A stretch of 64,000 nucleotides of DNA from Pomphorhynchus laevis (taxonomy: Eukaryota > Acanthocephala > Palaeacanthocephala > Echinorhynchida > Pomphorhynchidae): the NCBI GenBank assembly GCA_012934845.2, contig WNNJ02001160.1, positions 124,001-188,000 of the forward strand. The letters are read 5' to 3'. Below, one piece after another: positions 42,042 to 52,554 of the stretch. Each line of letters begins with the position of its first letter. Position 1 is the first letter of the stretch. The notes below the pieces were generated by a model. It was given only the letters and a program-made list of their open reading frames with translations. It searched no databases and was not told where the DNA came from. A program made the translations under genes and the position numbers.

Positions 42042-42834
42042 TTTTTATGAGAGGGGGCTGGGAAGGATTAGACTGAGAACATTTGTTTGGGCGGATTAAT
42101 GCAACAGGATAGATGTTGTTAAAAAATGATGGTTTATCCACAGGAACAAGAGAAGAGAGGATGGATCTGAATGTGGAAACATGGTGGTGAGGCGTGCCTG
42201 TGGAGGTAAAGCGGTGGAAGGATTGATATTAGTGACTATGACGCAACGATCGCGAGAAGGAAAGCGTTTCCGTAAAGAAGGACGAGTAAGGTGAGTTGGT
42301 GAGATCACAATAGGAGAGCTGGGAGTTGAGGATATCAAGGGAGTAGGTTTAACAGCGGAAGACAAAGAGGATTTGGATAATATAGAGGGTGGTGAGCGAT
42401 GTGAAGAAAGGTTATGAGTGGATAGATTGTAGAGGTTGGTTGAAGTGATTTTATTGAGGGATGTAAGTTATTGAGAAACGACACAGAATGGAAGAGACGG
42501 GGTGTCGGGAAGTGAAGACATGGGATTAGAAGTGCATGTGATGACAGGATCAGTGGGTTGACAAAAGATATCAGAAACGACTGGAGTGGTTTGAGTGGAC
42601 ACGTTGGAGGTTGATATGTTCTTATGGGAGAGGTCGCGTATGAGTTTGTTGGCACAAAAGCCGCATAGAAGGTCTTCTTTAGACTTACTGCTGTCGCGTG
42701 CGATTGTAGTCCAGACGCTGCAGTCCTGTGTCGAGCACTGTACTTGTAGTTGAGCACAGTTGGTGTCGGTCGTAGCTGTCTTCTTACGTCCTCTCATCGA
42801 CGTCGTTGTGTGTTAAAACTGTTAAATTCGCCGG

Positions 42835-42935
42835 ATTGATCTGGAACTGGATTGATCTGAAACTGGATTGATCTGGAACTGGATTGATCTGGAACTGGAT
42901 TGATTTGGAACTGGATTGATCTGGACCTGGATTGA
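42835..42935. repeat. 16-bp tandem repeats in the L2 5' UTR
   Basis: ATTGATCTGGAACTGG repeated about six times with small variants. A single equivalent unit occurs before the ORF1 start of another L2 copy at about 44930. Confidence 0.85.
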
Positions 42936-42985
42936 TTGTGTGTTTAAGCTGTTATAATTTTTGTTCTTTATAATTTTTGATAAGT

Positions 42986-43021
42986 TGTCACTGTCCCTAG
43001 ATAAGCTAGGGGCAGTGACAA
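42986..43021. repeat. Inverted repeat upstream of L2
   Basis: TTGTCACTGTCCCTAG, a 5-nt loop, then CTAGGGGCAGTGACAA; 16 bp with one G:T-type pair. Confidence 0.8.
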
Positions 43022-43469
43022 TATCTTCGGGCAACCAGCTTATAGCATAAATCGCTTTTCTGCAATCCTTTAACATTTTTAAAACGGGAACTTATGAATC
43101 AGAAAATTAACAATTAAAAATAATAATAATTATTAATAATTATTATTAATAATTAATTAATAATAGTAATTATTAATTATTAAAAATAATAAATAATTAA
43201 ATAATTATAAATAATTAATAATTACTATATTATATTATAAATAATAAATTAAATGATAATCTAAATAATTTAAAGTTATTAACAAATAAATATTAAAAAA
43301 AATAATAAAATTAATCAAAAATTGATTTAAATTCACCTATAAAACATTAATTTATAGAATACATTTTATAATAAAAATTTAATTTTTAAATAAAAAATAA
43401 TTAAATAATTATAAATAATTAATATAACAATATTTATTAGAATAATTTTACAAATGTAAGTTCCTTCAG

Positions 43470-43496
43470 ATAGGCCTTAACCGAGTTAAGGCCTAT
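43470..43496. repeat. Short perfect inverted repeat
   Basis: ATAGGCCTTAAC, a 3-nt loop, then GTTAAGGCCTAT. Confidence 0.85.
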
Positions 43497-43642
43497 AATA
43501 ATTAAATAATTATAAATTTTATAATTATAAATAATACTAGCTAAAATTGTCTTGATTGTTAAATACTTGAATTTGAGATAAAATAACATACAATCGTCCA
43601 GCTTCGAAAAGAAGAGAAAAAGAATAAGTTCATTAACAACAA

Positions 43643-43870
43643 TGGTCAGAGGTAAACCGTCGAACCAAATACTTTGCTGCACATGTAACGGTTCTGCTGC
43701 CAAATGTATGCGCTAAGTCCAAGACCCCATGCGTAAACTGTCGGGCGCAATGTTGCAACAACGCTTCACCAACTCTGGCAGTAGCTTCAATTGATATAAA
43801 TGAAGGCAATAGTCCGGCAGAAAACTCATGCTACTGTTTCTCTCGCGTCTCAAACATCCCTCAAAATAAC
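43643..43870 (+). mobile_element. REL retrotransposon 5' fragment
   Basis: Encodes MVRGKPSNQILCCTCNGSAA, then after a one-base shift KSKTPCVNCRAQCCNN, the same N-terminal cysteine cluster as the intact element. Nothing further downstream is recognisable. It lies inside the long inverted repeat. Confidence 0.75.
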
Positions 43871-44117
43871 TATTTAATAATAGTTATTAAATTAATAACT
43901 ATTATTAATAGTTATTATTAAATAACTATTAATAATAATAGTTATTTAATTATAACTATTTAATTATTTTTTATTTAAAATTTAAATTTTTGTTATAAAA
44001 TTTATTCTATAAATTCATGTTTTATAGGTGAATTAAAATCAATTTTTGATTAATTTAATTAATTTTTTTTAATAATATTTATTTGTTAATAATTTTAAAT
44101 TATTTAGATTATATCAC

Positions 44118-44540
44118 TGGCGTAATAAACTCCAAATATCGATAAAATCATGATAAATGTAAAAACAGTTTTCTTATGTGATAAACATTTAGTCAATCAT
44201 CTATATTTAAGAATCTATTATTTTGGAATAATCTATATTAATTATCTTAATTAATGTTAAATTGCTATTCAAAACTTCAAATTGAAAAGTAAAGTTTTAC
44301 CACCAAAGCTCTAGCCGCATTACTGTTGTGTTCAGTGACTATGACTTTTAATCACTTATTTATGATCAGGAAAAATTACAACGATTAGTATAATAATCGC
44401 TAAAGTTAGTTTCCTCATTATAATACTATAATAAATTTATGTAAATAATATAATCCAAATAAAGGTTAATAAGTAGTTAATAAAATACAGATTGAGACTT
44501 TTTCAAAATGTTGATATTAATTATTTATAGATTGACGGGT
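44118..44540. other. AT-rich spacer
   Basis: No ORF, repeat or RNA gene recognised. Confidence 0.5.
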
Positions 44541-44544
44541 ATCA

Positions 44545-44900
44545 AACTAACCCTGTCGTTTCCAATGTCCTCCTCCACCCACTGATCATGTCATCATATA
44601 CACTTCCAATTCCATGTCATCTTCACTCCGTGACACCCCGTCCTGTCCCTCCTGTCTCGTTTCTCAATAACCTACATCCATAAATCAAAATCACCTCAAC
44701 GATCCTGACAACACTCTATATTATCCGAATCCTCTATGTATCCCGCCGTCATACCTACTCACTCTATATCCTTAACTGCCAGCTATCCTATCATAATCTC
44801 ACTCACTCACGTGACTCGTCCTCCTTCACGGAAACACTTTCCTTCTCGCGATCGTTGCGTCATCGTCACCAATATATAAATATTATCTATTTAAACTATC
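44545..44900 (+). mobile_element. L2-clade ORF1 fragment
   Basis: Pyrimidine-rich sequence coding the S/P-rich part of L2 ORF1, ending in the RDRCVIVTNI block at about 44845-44875. It contains stops. Confidence 0.65.
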
Positions 44901-44919
44901 TTGATAATTAAATACACAC

Positions 44920-46266
44920 ATTCCAGATCAATCCAGTTCCAGATCAAATCAGCAAATTAAACAGTTTTAACACACAATGACGTCGATGGGAGGACGAAAG
45001 AAGACATCTACGACCGACAGGAACTGTGCTCAACTACAAGTACAATGCTCGGCACACGATTGCAGAGTATGGACTACAATCGCATGCGACAGCAGTAAGT
45101 CTAAAGAAGACTTCCTTCTTTAGGATAAGAGCTCTCCGTCGATAGGAGAAGAGCTATCCTATCGTGATCTCTCCCACTCACGTTACTCGTCCTTCTTTAC
45201 GACAACGCATTCCTTCTCTCGATCGTTGCGTCATCGTCACTAATATCACTCCTTCCACCTCTTTATCACCACAAGCATGTCTCGACCACGATGTTTCCGC
45301 ATTCAGATCCATCCTCGCGTATCTTGTTTCTGCGGATAAACCATCCTTTTTCAACAACATCTATCCTATCGCATTCATCCGCCTAAATAAATCTTCTCAG
45401 TCTAATCCTTCCCAGCCCTCTCTCCTAAAAATTGTTTTTAAGCATTGCTCTCATGCGTCTTCTATCCTCTCAAAACGATTTAAACAACACCCCGGTATCC
45501 ATCCAATCCCACTCTGCGCGGCCTAGCCTCATCCTCCCGGAACTCTTTCATCTTCTCCATGTCTCACCTTCCGAAGTCTCATCTGTTCTCATGTCCTTGC
45601 CCAGCAAAACCTCACCTGCCGATCCCTTGCCTACCCACATACTTAAATTCATATGCTAATCAATATCCCCTTTTCTCACAACCTTGTTTAACTCGTCCAT
45701 CCGCAGTCGTACCTTCCCTTCATACTGGAAATACGCAATCGGTCGTCCTCTCCTAAAGAAACAATCGCTCGAGCGCTCACTACCATCTAGCTATGACCCC
45801 ATTTCACTACTCCCAACTATTTCTAAGCTCTTAGAACGCCTCATCTTAATACAGATCAACGCTTATCTCTACTCATCCAATCTGTACCCTCCTTTCCAAT
45901 CTGCTTTCCGCTCTAATCTCTCCACAGAAATCGTCTGCATAAAAGTTTACAACGACTTACTCATTTCTCGAGACAAGGCTCTATATAGTGTTCTCATCTC
46001 CCTCGACCTCTCCTCCGCATTCGACATTGTCGACCACTCCGTCCTCCTTTCTCGCCTTCGTTATGATTACGGATTTTCTTCTTCCTCCGTATCATGGTTT
46101 GCCTCATATCTATCCGACCGCTCCATCCACGTATGTTCTAATTCATCCTCCTCCCATCCTATTTTTTCGGAGTCCCACAAGGTTCAGTCCTAGGTCCCCT
46201 GCTTTTCTCTCTTCTGCTTGGCGATCTCTCTCCGTTTATCAAACCTTACTCCATTAACGTCATGCA
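44920..46266 (+). mobile_element. L2-clade LINE copy, 5' part, split by an LTR element
   Basis: 5' UTR remnant, then ORF1 start MGGRKKTSTTDRNCAQLQ (from about 44978) with its cysteine cluster. An internal deletion leads to the RRM-like part (45230-45490). A second deletion leads into the RT fingers and palm (45560-46260: SSYDPISLLPTISKLLERL, STEIVCIKVYNDLLISRD, LDLSSAFDIVDHSVL). The endonuclease is missing. The RT resumes at 50248 beyond the LTR element. Confidence 0.8.
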
Positions 46267-46386
46267 TGTGATAACCAGAGAGAATAAATGGCTTTTATTC
46301 ACGAATCTACAAATAGTAGGTAAAGTTAAATATAAAGTAAAATGAATATAAAGTTAAATGATAAAGTAATTAAATGTGATACCACA
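46267..46386 (-). repeat. LTR (3' LTR of the Ty3/gypsy fossil)
   Basis: 120 bp, starting TGTGATAACC and ending GATACCACA on the plus strand. Differs from the other LTR by about one base. Confidence 0.92.
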
Positions 46387-49300
46387 TTCATCCCATGTGA
46401 TAGTTTTGGAAGTATGCAGGACTTCTTCGACTTCTTGTACTTCGTCGGTAGAATTCTCTAGTTGTCACGGGATGATGGTTTGCCTCAGGAATTGATGTCC
46501 TCTTTGAACTCAAGTTCATATCGATATTGTCAGTGGCATCATATTGCTTTCCGTTATTGTTATCATCTTCATAGTCTGGCTGGTTCCTATCGAAGCTATC
46601 TTGACAGTCGTCATCCCCGTCCCTTGACAATCCCGAACTACGAATATCCGAACTGTCTGGATCCTTGTAAATGGAGGTTTCTGAAGGATAACGAGATAGG
46701 TGTCGAGTTGAAATATTTGCTTCTTTCCCAGATGGAAGTTCGATATGAGCCGTGTTTAAATTCGCGTTTATCAGTTTAGCTTTGAGCAATTTATCGTCGT
46801 ATTTGTCGTGTTTGTAGAAGTTTCGCACGAATACAATCCGGGACGACGGTGCCATTCTGGTAAATTGAATTTAATTAATGGGCGTCTAGAGAAGTTGAAG
46901 ATTCGATCATGAGATGTCGATCCAGTTGAGGTGCATAATAGTCCTCGAATAGATTGAAGGCTTTCAGCGAGGACCGTTTCCCAAGCAGCAACCGGACGAT
47001 TGTAGTCTCTAAGCCGCAAAAGTACAGCGCTCCATAATATACCGTTACAGCGTTCGATCTGTCCGTTGCCTAACGGATTGTACGGAGAAGAGTGACTTGA
47101 TACCGTGCCAATACTCTCCAGATAATCAGAGAATTCTTTCGACATGAATGATGACCCGCGATCGGAATGTACAAATTCAGGTGGACCAAATATTGTCACT
47201 ATACCACGCAGGCAATTTATCACTGTTTGAGCGGACATATCACGGCATGCAAATCCAAAGGGATAACGAGAATATTCATCGACGGCTGTAAGCAAATATT
47301 TCTTGCCTGATGAACTGGGCAAAGGACCTTTGAAGTCAAGTGAAATTCTTTCGAAAGGTCGTGTCGCTCTGATGATGGCAGTTTTTGGAGGCTTGAAGAA
47401 GTTTGGTTTCAACAACGAACAGATAACGCAATGAGATACAACATAATGAACGTCTTCAGTGCTATATGGAAGTTGATTCGATTGAACGAAGTGATACAAA
47501 CGATTGACTCCTGGGTGGCAAAGCGTAGCGTGAAGTTCATAAAGAAGCTTGAGATCTTTCTGTTTGTTAAAGTAACCGCAACTTGAAGCACAAATATCCC
47601 TAGACATTGAGTCGGCCGCATAATTCAACTTTCCAGGCCGGTAAAGTATACAATATTTGAACTCAGATAGATCGAGACGCCATCTTTGCACTTTTTCATT
47701 TTTAATTTTACTCTTATGATTCTTGTTAAATATGAATGAAACTGACCTTTGATCCGTTAGAACATTGAAAGTTCGTCCAGACAAATAGTTACTCCAGTAT
47801 CGCAATGCTTCAACGATGGCAAGGGCCTCTTTCTCAATAGCGGAATGTCCAACGACACTTACTAAATGTATGAGAATAAAATGCGACGGGTTTGTTATCC
47901 TGCGTTAATACATCACCGATAGCATAAAGGGATGCGTCAGTCTCTACTGTAAATGTCTTATTGAAATCAATGGGTGTTAGAGTAGCTGAAATAATACGAT
48001 CACGAATTATCTCAAATGAGCGCTTTGCTGCAGGTGTAATAAGAAATATCGTGGTTTCAGAAACGGGCGAATCTGCGACGAAAAATTTTGAATCCATTTG
48101 GAATAATGTGAGAAAAGGCCGACAATTCTTCGCAGTTGACGTTTATTTTGAGGTACCTGCAGTTCTCGCAAAGGTGAGACACGATTAGGATCAGGCCGTT
48201 TAATACCACTACCAACTTGATATCCCAGAATATTGATCATCGTTTTATTAATCATACATTTCGATTCATTTAGTGTTATTCGGTACCTAGAAGCAACTTC
48301 ACGAAACTTGGCCAGATTTGTATCATGTTCTTGCTGTGTTTTGCCGCACACAATGATATCGTCGAGGTATGAATAGGTGCCGGTTAAGTTTTCTTTCTCT
48401 ATGATCTCGTTGATTATTCGCTGGAAGGCGGCTACAGCATTCGTGAGTCCAAAAGGCATACGCTGAAATTGATAGAGTTGACCATCTGCCTCGAATGCGG
48501 TCAAGAATTTTTCGTTTGCTCGCAAAGGAACTTGATGGTAAGCGCTTTTTAAATCGAGGGTACTAAACACGTTATTGGACGATATGGTGTCGATCAGGTC
48601 GTCAATTCGGGGCATGAGATAAGCGTCGAGGACCGTGAATCTATTTACGGTCTGCGAGTAATCTACTACTAGACGACGACGTCCTTCTCTGTTTACAATA
48701 AGAACTTGCGCACGCCACGGTGAGCGACTGCGCTCGATGATGCCTTCGGACAACATCCGTTTTACTTCCGAAGCAATAAAGCGGCGATCTTCGATATTAC
48801 GGCGCCGGGACGGAATTGCTGCAGGTTTCCAGTTTTTAAAATCGTCTGAAAATAACGACGGTATATCGATTTCCATGCTCGATAGTTGCCCAATGGTTAA
48901 TGTTTCTTGCTTAGCATTTCCTCGAAGTCGAATGGAAACACTTGAATGCAAGCGCAGGAATGGATGACCAAGTATGAGATCACGACAAAGATGAGGCATG
49001 ACGAAGCATTGAATGTCAGTATAGTTTCGGTCACAGTAAGATATCGGTAATACGCATCGTTCATTGCATACGGATGTAAATGATGAATTAGCCATGGAAA
49101 TCCTAACACAACAAGATTCTGTAGGAATACCTAGTTTTCGAATAACTGATGAATCGACAAAGTTAAAAGAGCTCCCTGTATCGATAAGAGCATCCAGCTG
49201 TTGTGTTCCAACGCGAACTTGTACCGTCATGTCGTCAAGTTTAGATGCATCACCATTTGCATTTTGACAGGATATGATATTAAGTGATTCACAGTCGGAC

Positions 49301-50128
49301 GCGTATGGTCGAGTACTACGGTTGTATTTTCGTCAAGATCGAAGCAACTTAGTTCGACAAACTTTTTCGTAGTGTCCACGTTTTAAGCAGAATGAACATT
49401 CAGCATCCCGGGCTGGACAACGATTTCGTGTATGCATAACTCCACCACAAAAGTAGCACCTTTTCTTGTTGATCTTTTGAGCTACGGCAATAGATTCTTC
49501 ACTTTCAGAAATATCAGTATTTCCTTTTGAACCTTTGGTTTCCCTTAAGGCATTTACTGTGAATTCGGATGTGTGTCGATATTCGTTTGATTGAGTTTGA
49601 GCTGCTTCAATCGTTCGAGCGACTTGATAAGCTTTCTCTTTGTCGATGTCATTGGTTTCGAGTATGCGCTGAAGAATTTCATTTGACTGCAATCCCGTAA
49701 TAAATGAATCGCAAATGAGAATATCGCGCAGCTCCTTAGCTTTCACATCTTTGAAGGTGCATTGTCGCGCAAGTGTTTCAAGACGATCCACATAGTTAGA
49801 TATCGATTCATCGAGAGTTTGTCGTGCAGAACACAGTAGATGTCGTTTGTAAACCGAATTTGTAGATTTTATGAATGCTTTGTCGAGGACATCCATTGCT
49901 GAATCATAATCCAGGCACTCGTCAATCTTGTCGAATAATTGAGCGGAAATTGAGATTTTCAGGAGATCAAGTTTGTCATCTTGTGAATCCATTTTGATGC
50001 GTTTGATAAATGTTTCGAAGCGATATCGCCAGTGACGCCATTCGCGTTCTGCTTCAGGACAGTCTGTCGTTAGTTTGAGTGTATCCGGCTTGAACAGAGT
50101 ATCCATCAAGACAATTCGTGAATAAAAT

Positions 50129-50247
50129 TGTGATAACCAGAGAGAATAATGGCTTTTATTCACGAATCTACAAATAGTAGGTAAAGTTAAATATAAAGTA
50201 AAATGAATATAAAGTTAAATGATAAAGTAATTAAATGTGATACCACA
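50129..50247 (-). repeat. LTR (5' LTR of the Ty3/gypsy fossil)
   Basis: 119 bp, nearly identical to 46267-46386. Positions 50154-50167 are complementary to 50114-50127, just outside the LTR where the primer-binding site should lie. Confidence 0.92.
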
Positions 50248-51160
50248 ATGCTATACACCAATGACATCATCAACTATGCTCACGCACCCGCGCATCGCAT
50301 ACACGATATCGGCATTTCTGCCTCAAGCTGTCTTTCTTCTATCTACAAACGTCTATCCAATCTCCATCTCGTTCTAAACCCTGACAAGTCTAAAATAGTG
50401 TGGATACTCCCCCGTAAACCAAACATATCTCTTCCCACTGAATATTTTGCCTCATCGACCATACTCATGGTCCACAATCTCAATTTCTTAGTATTCCATT
50501 TCGATAATCATCTTTACCTTAAACCTTTCGTCCGTGACAAGGTCCGCTCGTCTAACTTAATTCTCCGTGACATCCGTCGTATCCGCCCCCTTATCGACTT
50601 CCGTTCTGTTGTCTCTTCTTTCATCGCTTATTTTCCCTAAAATTTATTACTGCCTTAGCTTTTTCGCCAATTCTCCAAAATCCATCATTCTACCCCTACA
50701 ACGCATAATCAACTCCGCCGTTCGAGTGCTCTTTCGTCTCTGTCGCTTCAACCACATATCCACATATCTTACCCAACTCTCCTGGCCCACAATCCACATC
50801 CGCATCAAACTCCGCCTTCTCGTAACTTTTCGTCTCATCGCTGATGGCTCCCCATTGTTCATCAACCTTCTTTTCTTAGACGACACTAGCCCCACCTCAC
50901 TATCGCTGCGTTCCCGTCATACCCTCTTACTTCATGTTCCCAATTACTTCAACAACTATGGTCTCCGATCCTTTATCGCCGCCGCCTCACTCGCCTAGAA
51001 TCAACCCCCTCTCGACGTCCGCCGCACTCCCTCATTTATCACATTCAAACATCTCCTCCGTTCACACCTTCCCCAACACATGATTTACATTTTTGTTTTG
51101 TTGTGGTCGTGTAAGCGTGCGCTGGCAAGCATTTGCCACCTTAAATAAATATTTTTTAAT
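50248..51160 (+). mobile_element. L2-clade LINE copy, 3' part (continues 44920-46266)
   Basis: Resumes at the YADD region (MLYTNDIINYAHAP, with YADD decayed to YTND) and carries the RT thumb and C-terminal domain in two frames (50203-50640 and 50567-50998). It ends with the 3' hairpin at 51115-51130 (one mismatch) and an AAATAAA tail. Confidence 0.85.
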
Positions 51161-52330
51161 ATCACTCCCTCCACCTCCTTATCTACACAAGCACGTCTCA
51201 CCAAGATGTTTCCGCCTTCATATCCATCCTCTCGTCTCTTGTTCCTGTATATAAACCGTACTTTTTCAACGACATCTCTCCTGTCGCATTCACTGGCCTA
51301 GCGGGGTGGCTGAACCTTGCAAGTACCCATAAGATTCAGTCATAAGCTCCCTGATTTTCTTTGTTCTGCTTGGCGATCTATATCCGTTTACCAAACCTTA
51401 CTTCTTTAACGTCATGAAAAACGCCAATCACATCCTAATCTATGATCATGCAACCGCTCATCGCATATAACATACCGGCATTTATGCCTCCAACTATATT
51501 TCTTCTATCTAAAAATGTCTATCCCATCTTCATCTCGTTATAAATCCCGACAATTCCAAAATAATGTGAATCCTCTCCCGATAACGTAACATATAGTTAG
51601 GTTACCTTCCTGTATCTTTTGACTCGTCAATCATCCTCATAGTCCACAATCTCAATTTCTTAGTATTCCATTTCGATGATCACCTTTACCTTAAACCTTT
51701 CGTCCGCGACAAAGTCCGCTCATTTAACTTAATTCTCAGTGACATCCGCCGTATCCGCCCCCTTATCTACTTCCGTTCTTGTATGTCTCTTCTTTCATCG
51801 CTTCTCTTTCCTAAAACCGATTACTGGCTCAGCCTTTTCGCCAATTTTCCAAAATCAATCATCCTAACCCTACAATGCATCATCAACTCCGCCGTTCGTG
51901 TGCTTCTAAGTGTCCGTCCCTTCGACCATACATTCACAATCTTGCCCGACTCCCATGACCCACCATCCACATCCGCATCCAAATCCGCCTTCTTCTCATC
52001 ATTTTTCGTCTCATCGCTGTCGTCTCCCCATTCATAAACTTCCCTTTCTTAGACGACAATTGTCCGACATTTCTATCGCTGCATTCCCATCATTTACTCT
52101 TACTTAACGTTCTTTATTACTCAAACAACTACGATCTCCGATCTTTCCTCGACTACACCCCATTCGCCTGGAATCAGCTCCCTCTCGACATCCGCCGAGA
52201 TCCTTCCTTTATCATATTCAAATACCTCCTCCGTTCCCACCTTCTCGACACATGATTTAGATGTTTGTCGTGGTCATGTAAGCGTGCGCCGGAACGCATT
52301 TGCCACGTAAAAATAAATCCTTTTTTCTTA
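51161..52330 (+). mobile_element. L2-clade LINE copy, degenerate
   Basis: Starts with an ORF1 piece (51161-51330), jumps to the RT from the YADD region onward (51340-52250, many stops), and ends with the 3' hairpin at 52282-52297 (one mismatch). It abuts the preceding L2 copy head to tail. Confidence 0.75.
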
Positions 52331-52429
52331 ACAATTCTCGCAGTGAACTCTGTGATATGGAAGAAGAGATAGCAAAGTGAATAGAAATACGTTCAAATCA
52401 AATCAGCTAACTAATCCTTTTTTACGTAA

Positions 52430-52510
52430 AAAAATGATTTATTTTTACGTGGCAAATGCGTGCCGGCGCACGCTTACATGACCACAAAAAACGATCATGT
52501 AAGTTGAAAA
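52430..52510 (-). mobile_element. L2 3'-end scrap
   Basis: Only the terminal 70-80 bp, with a perfect hairpin GCGTGC-CGGC-GCACGC at 52459-52474 (plus-strand reading). It lies tail to tail with the copy ending at 52330. Confidence 0.75.
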
Positions 52511-52554
52511 CCCTAAAATTACGTACAAGCATATATAATAATACAATAATAATA

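Larger units (their letters stand above)
40920..42985 (-). mobile_element. L2-clade LINE copy (second subfamily), 5' half
   Basis: Minus strand: a 5' UTR with short tandem repeats (42835-42935), then ORF1 from MRGRKKTATTDTNCAQL at 42797, with a small cysteine cluster (QCSTQDC, LLCGFCANKL). The RRM-like part of ORF1 lies at 42260-41779 (RDRCVIVTNI, SFFNNIYPVALIRPNK, IFSDRTPSEIAQL). The endonuclease follows at 42041-40932. The RT is absent because a CR1 copy abuts at 40915. ORF1 is broken by frameshifts. Confidence 0.8.
43252..44117. repeat. Long inverted repeat, about 160-bp arms
   Basis: 43252-43415 and 43955-44117 are reverse complements at roughly 90 percent identity (landmarks AATCTAAATAATTTAAA, TTCACCTATAAAACAT, TTTATAGAATA). 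The 540-bp centre holds a short hairpin and a fragment of the REL retrotransposon. It could be a foldback element carrying a retroelement piece, or an inverted duplication. Confidence 0.8.
46267..50247 (-). mobile_element. Ty3/gypsy LTR retrotransposon fossil with very short LTRs
   Basis: A 3.98-kb element on the minus strand between two LTRs of about 120 bp (TG...CA ends). Parts in order on the minus strand: gag (about 50106-49330) ending in two CCHC zinc knuckles, then pol (about 49230-46400) with an aspartic protease (LIDTGSSFNFVD), RT (YSYLDDIIVCGK), RNase H (VETDASLYAIGDVL) and integrase with an HHCC finger (HATLCHPGVNRLYHF) and a DDE core. The domain order is that of Ty3/gypsy. It looks young, since the LTRs are almost identical, but pol is broken (at least two breaks). 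It sits inside an L2 LINE, flanked by a 4-5 bp duplication (ATGC). Confidence 0.9.

Noticed and set aside
46462-46779. 105-codon plus-strand ORF
   Set aside because: Antisense shadow of the 3' end of the LTR element's pol region.
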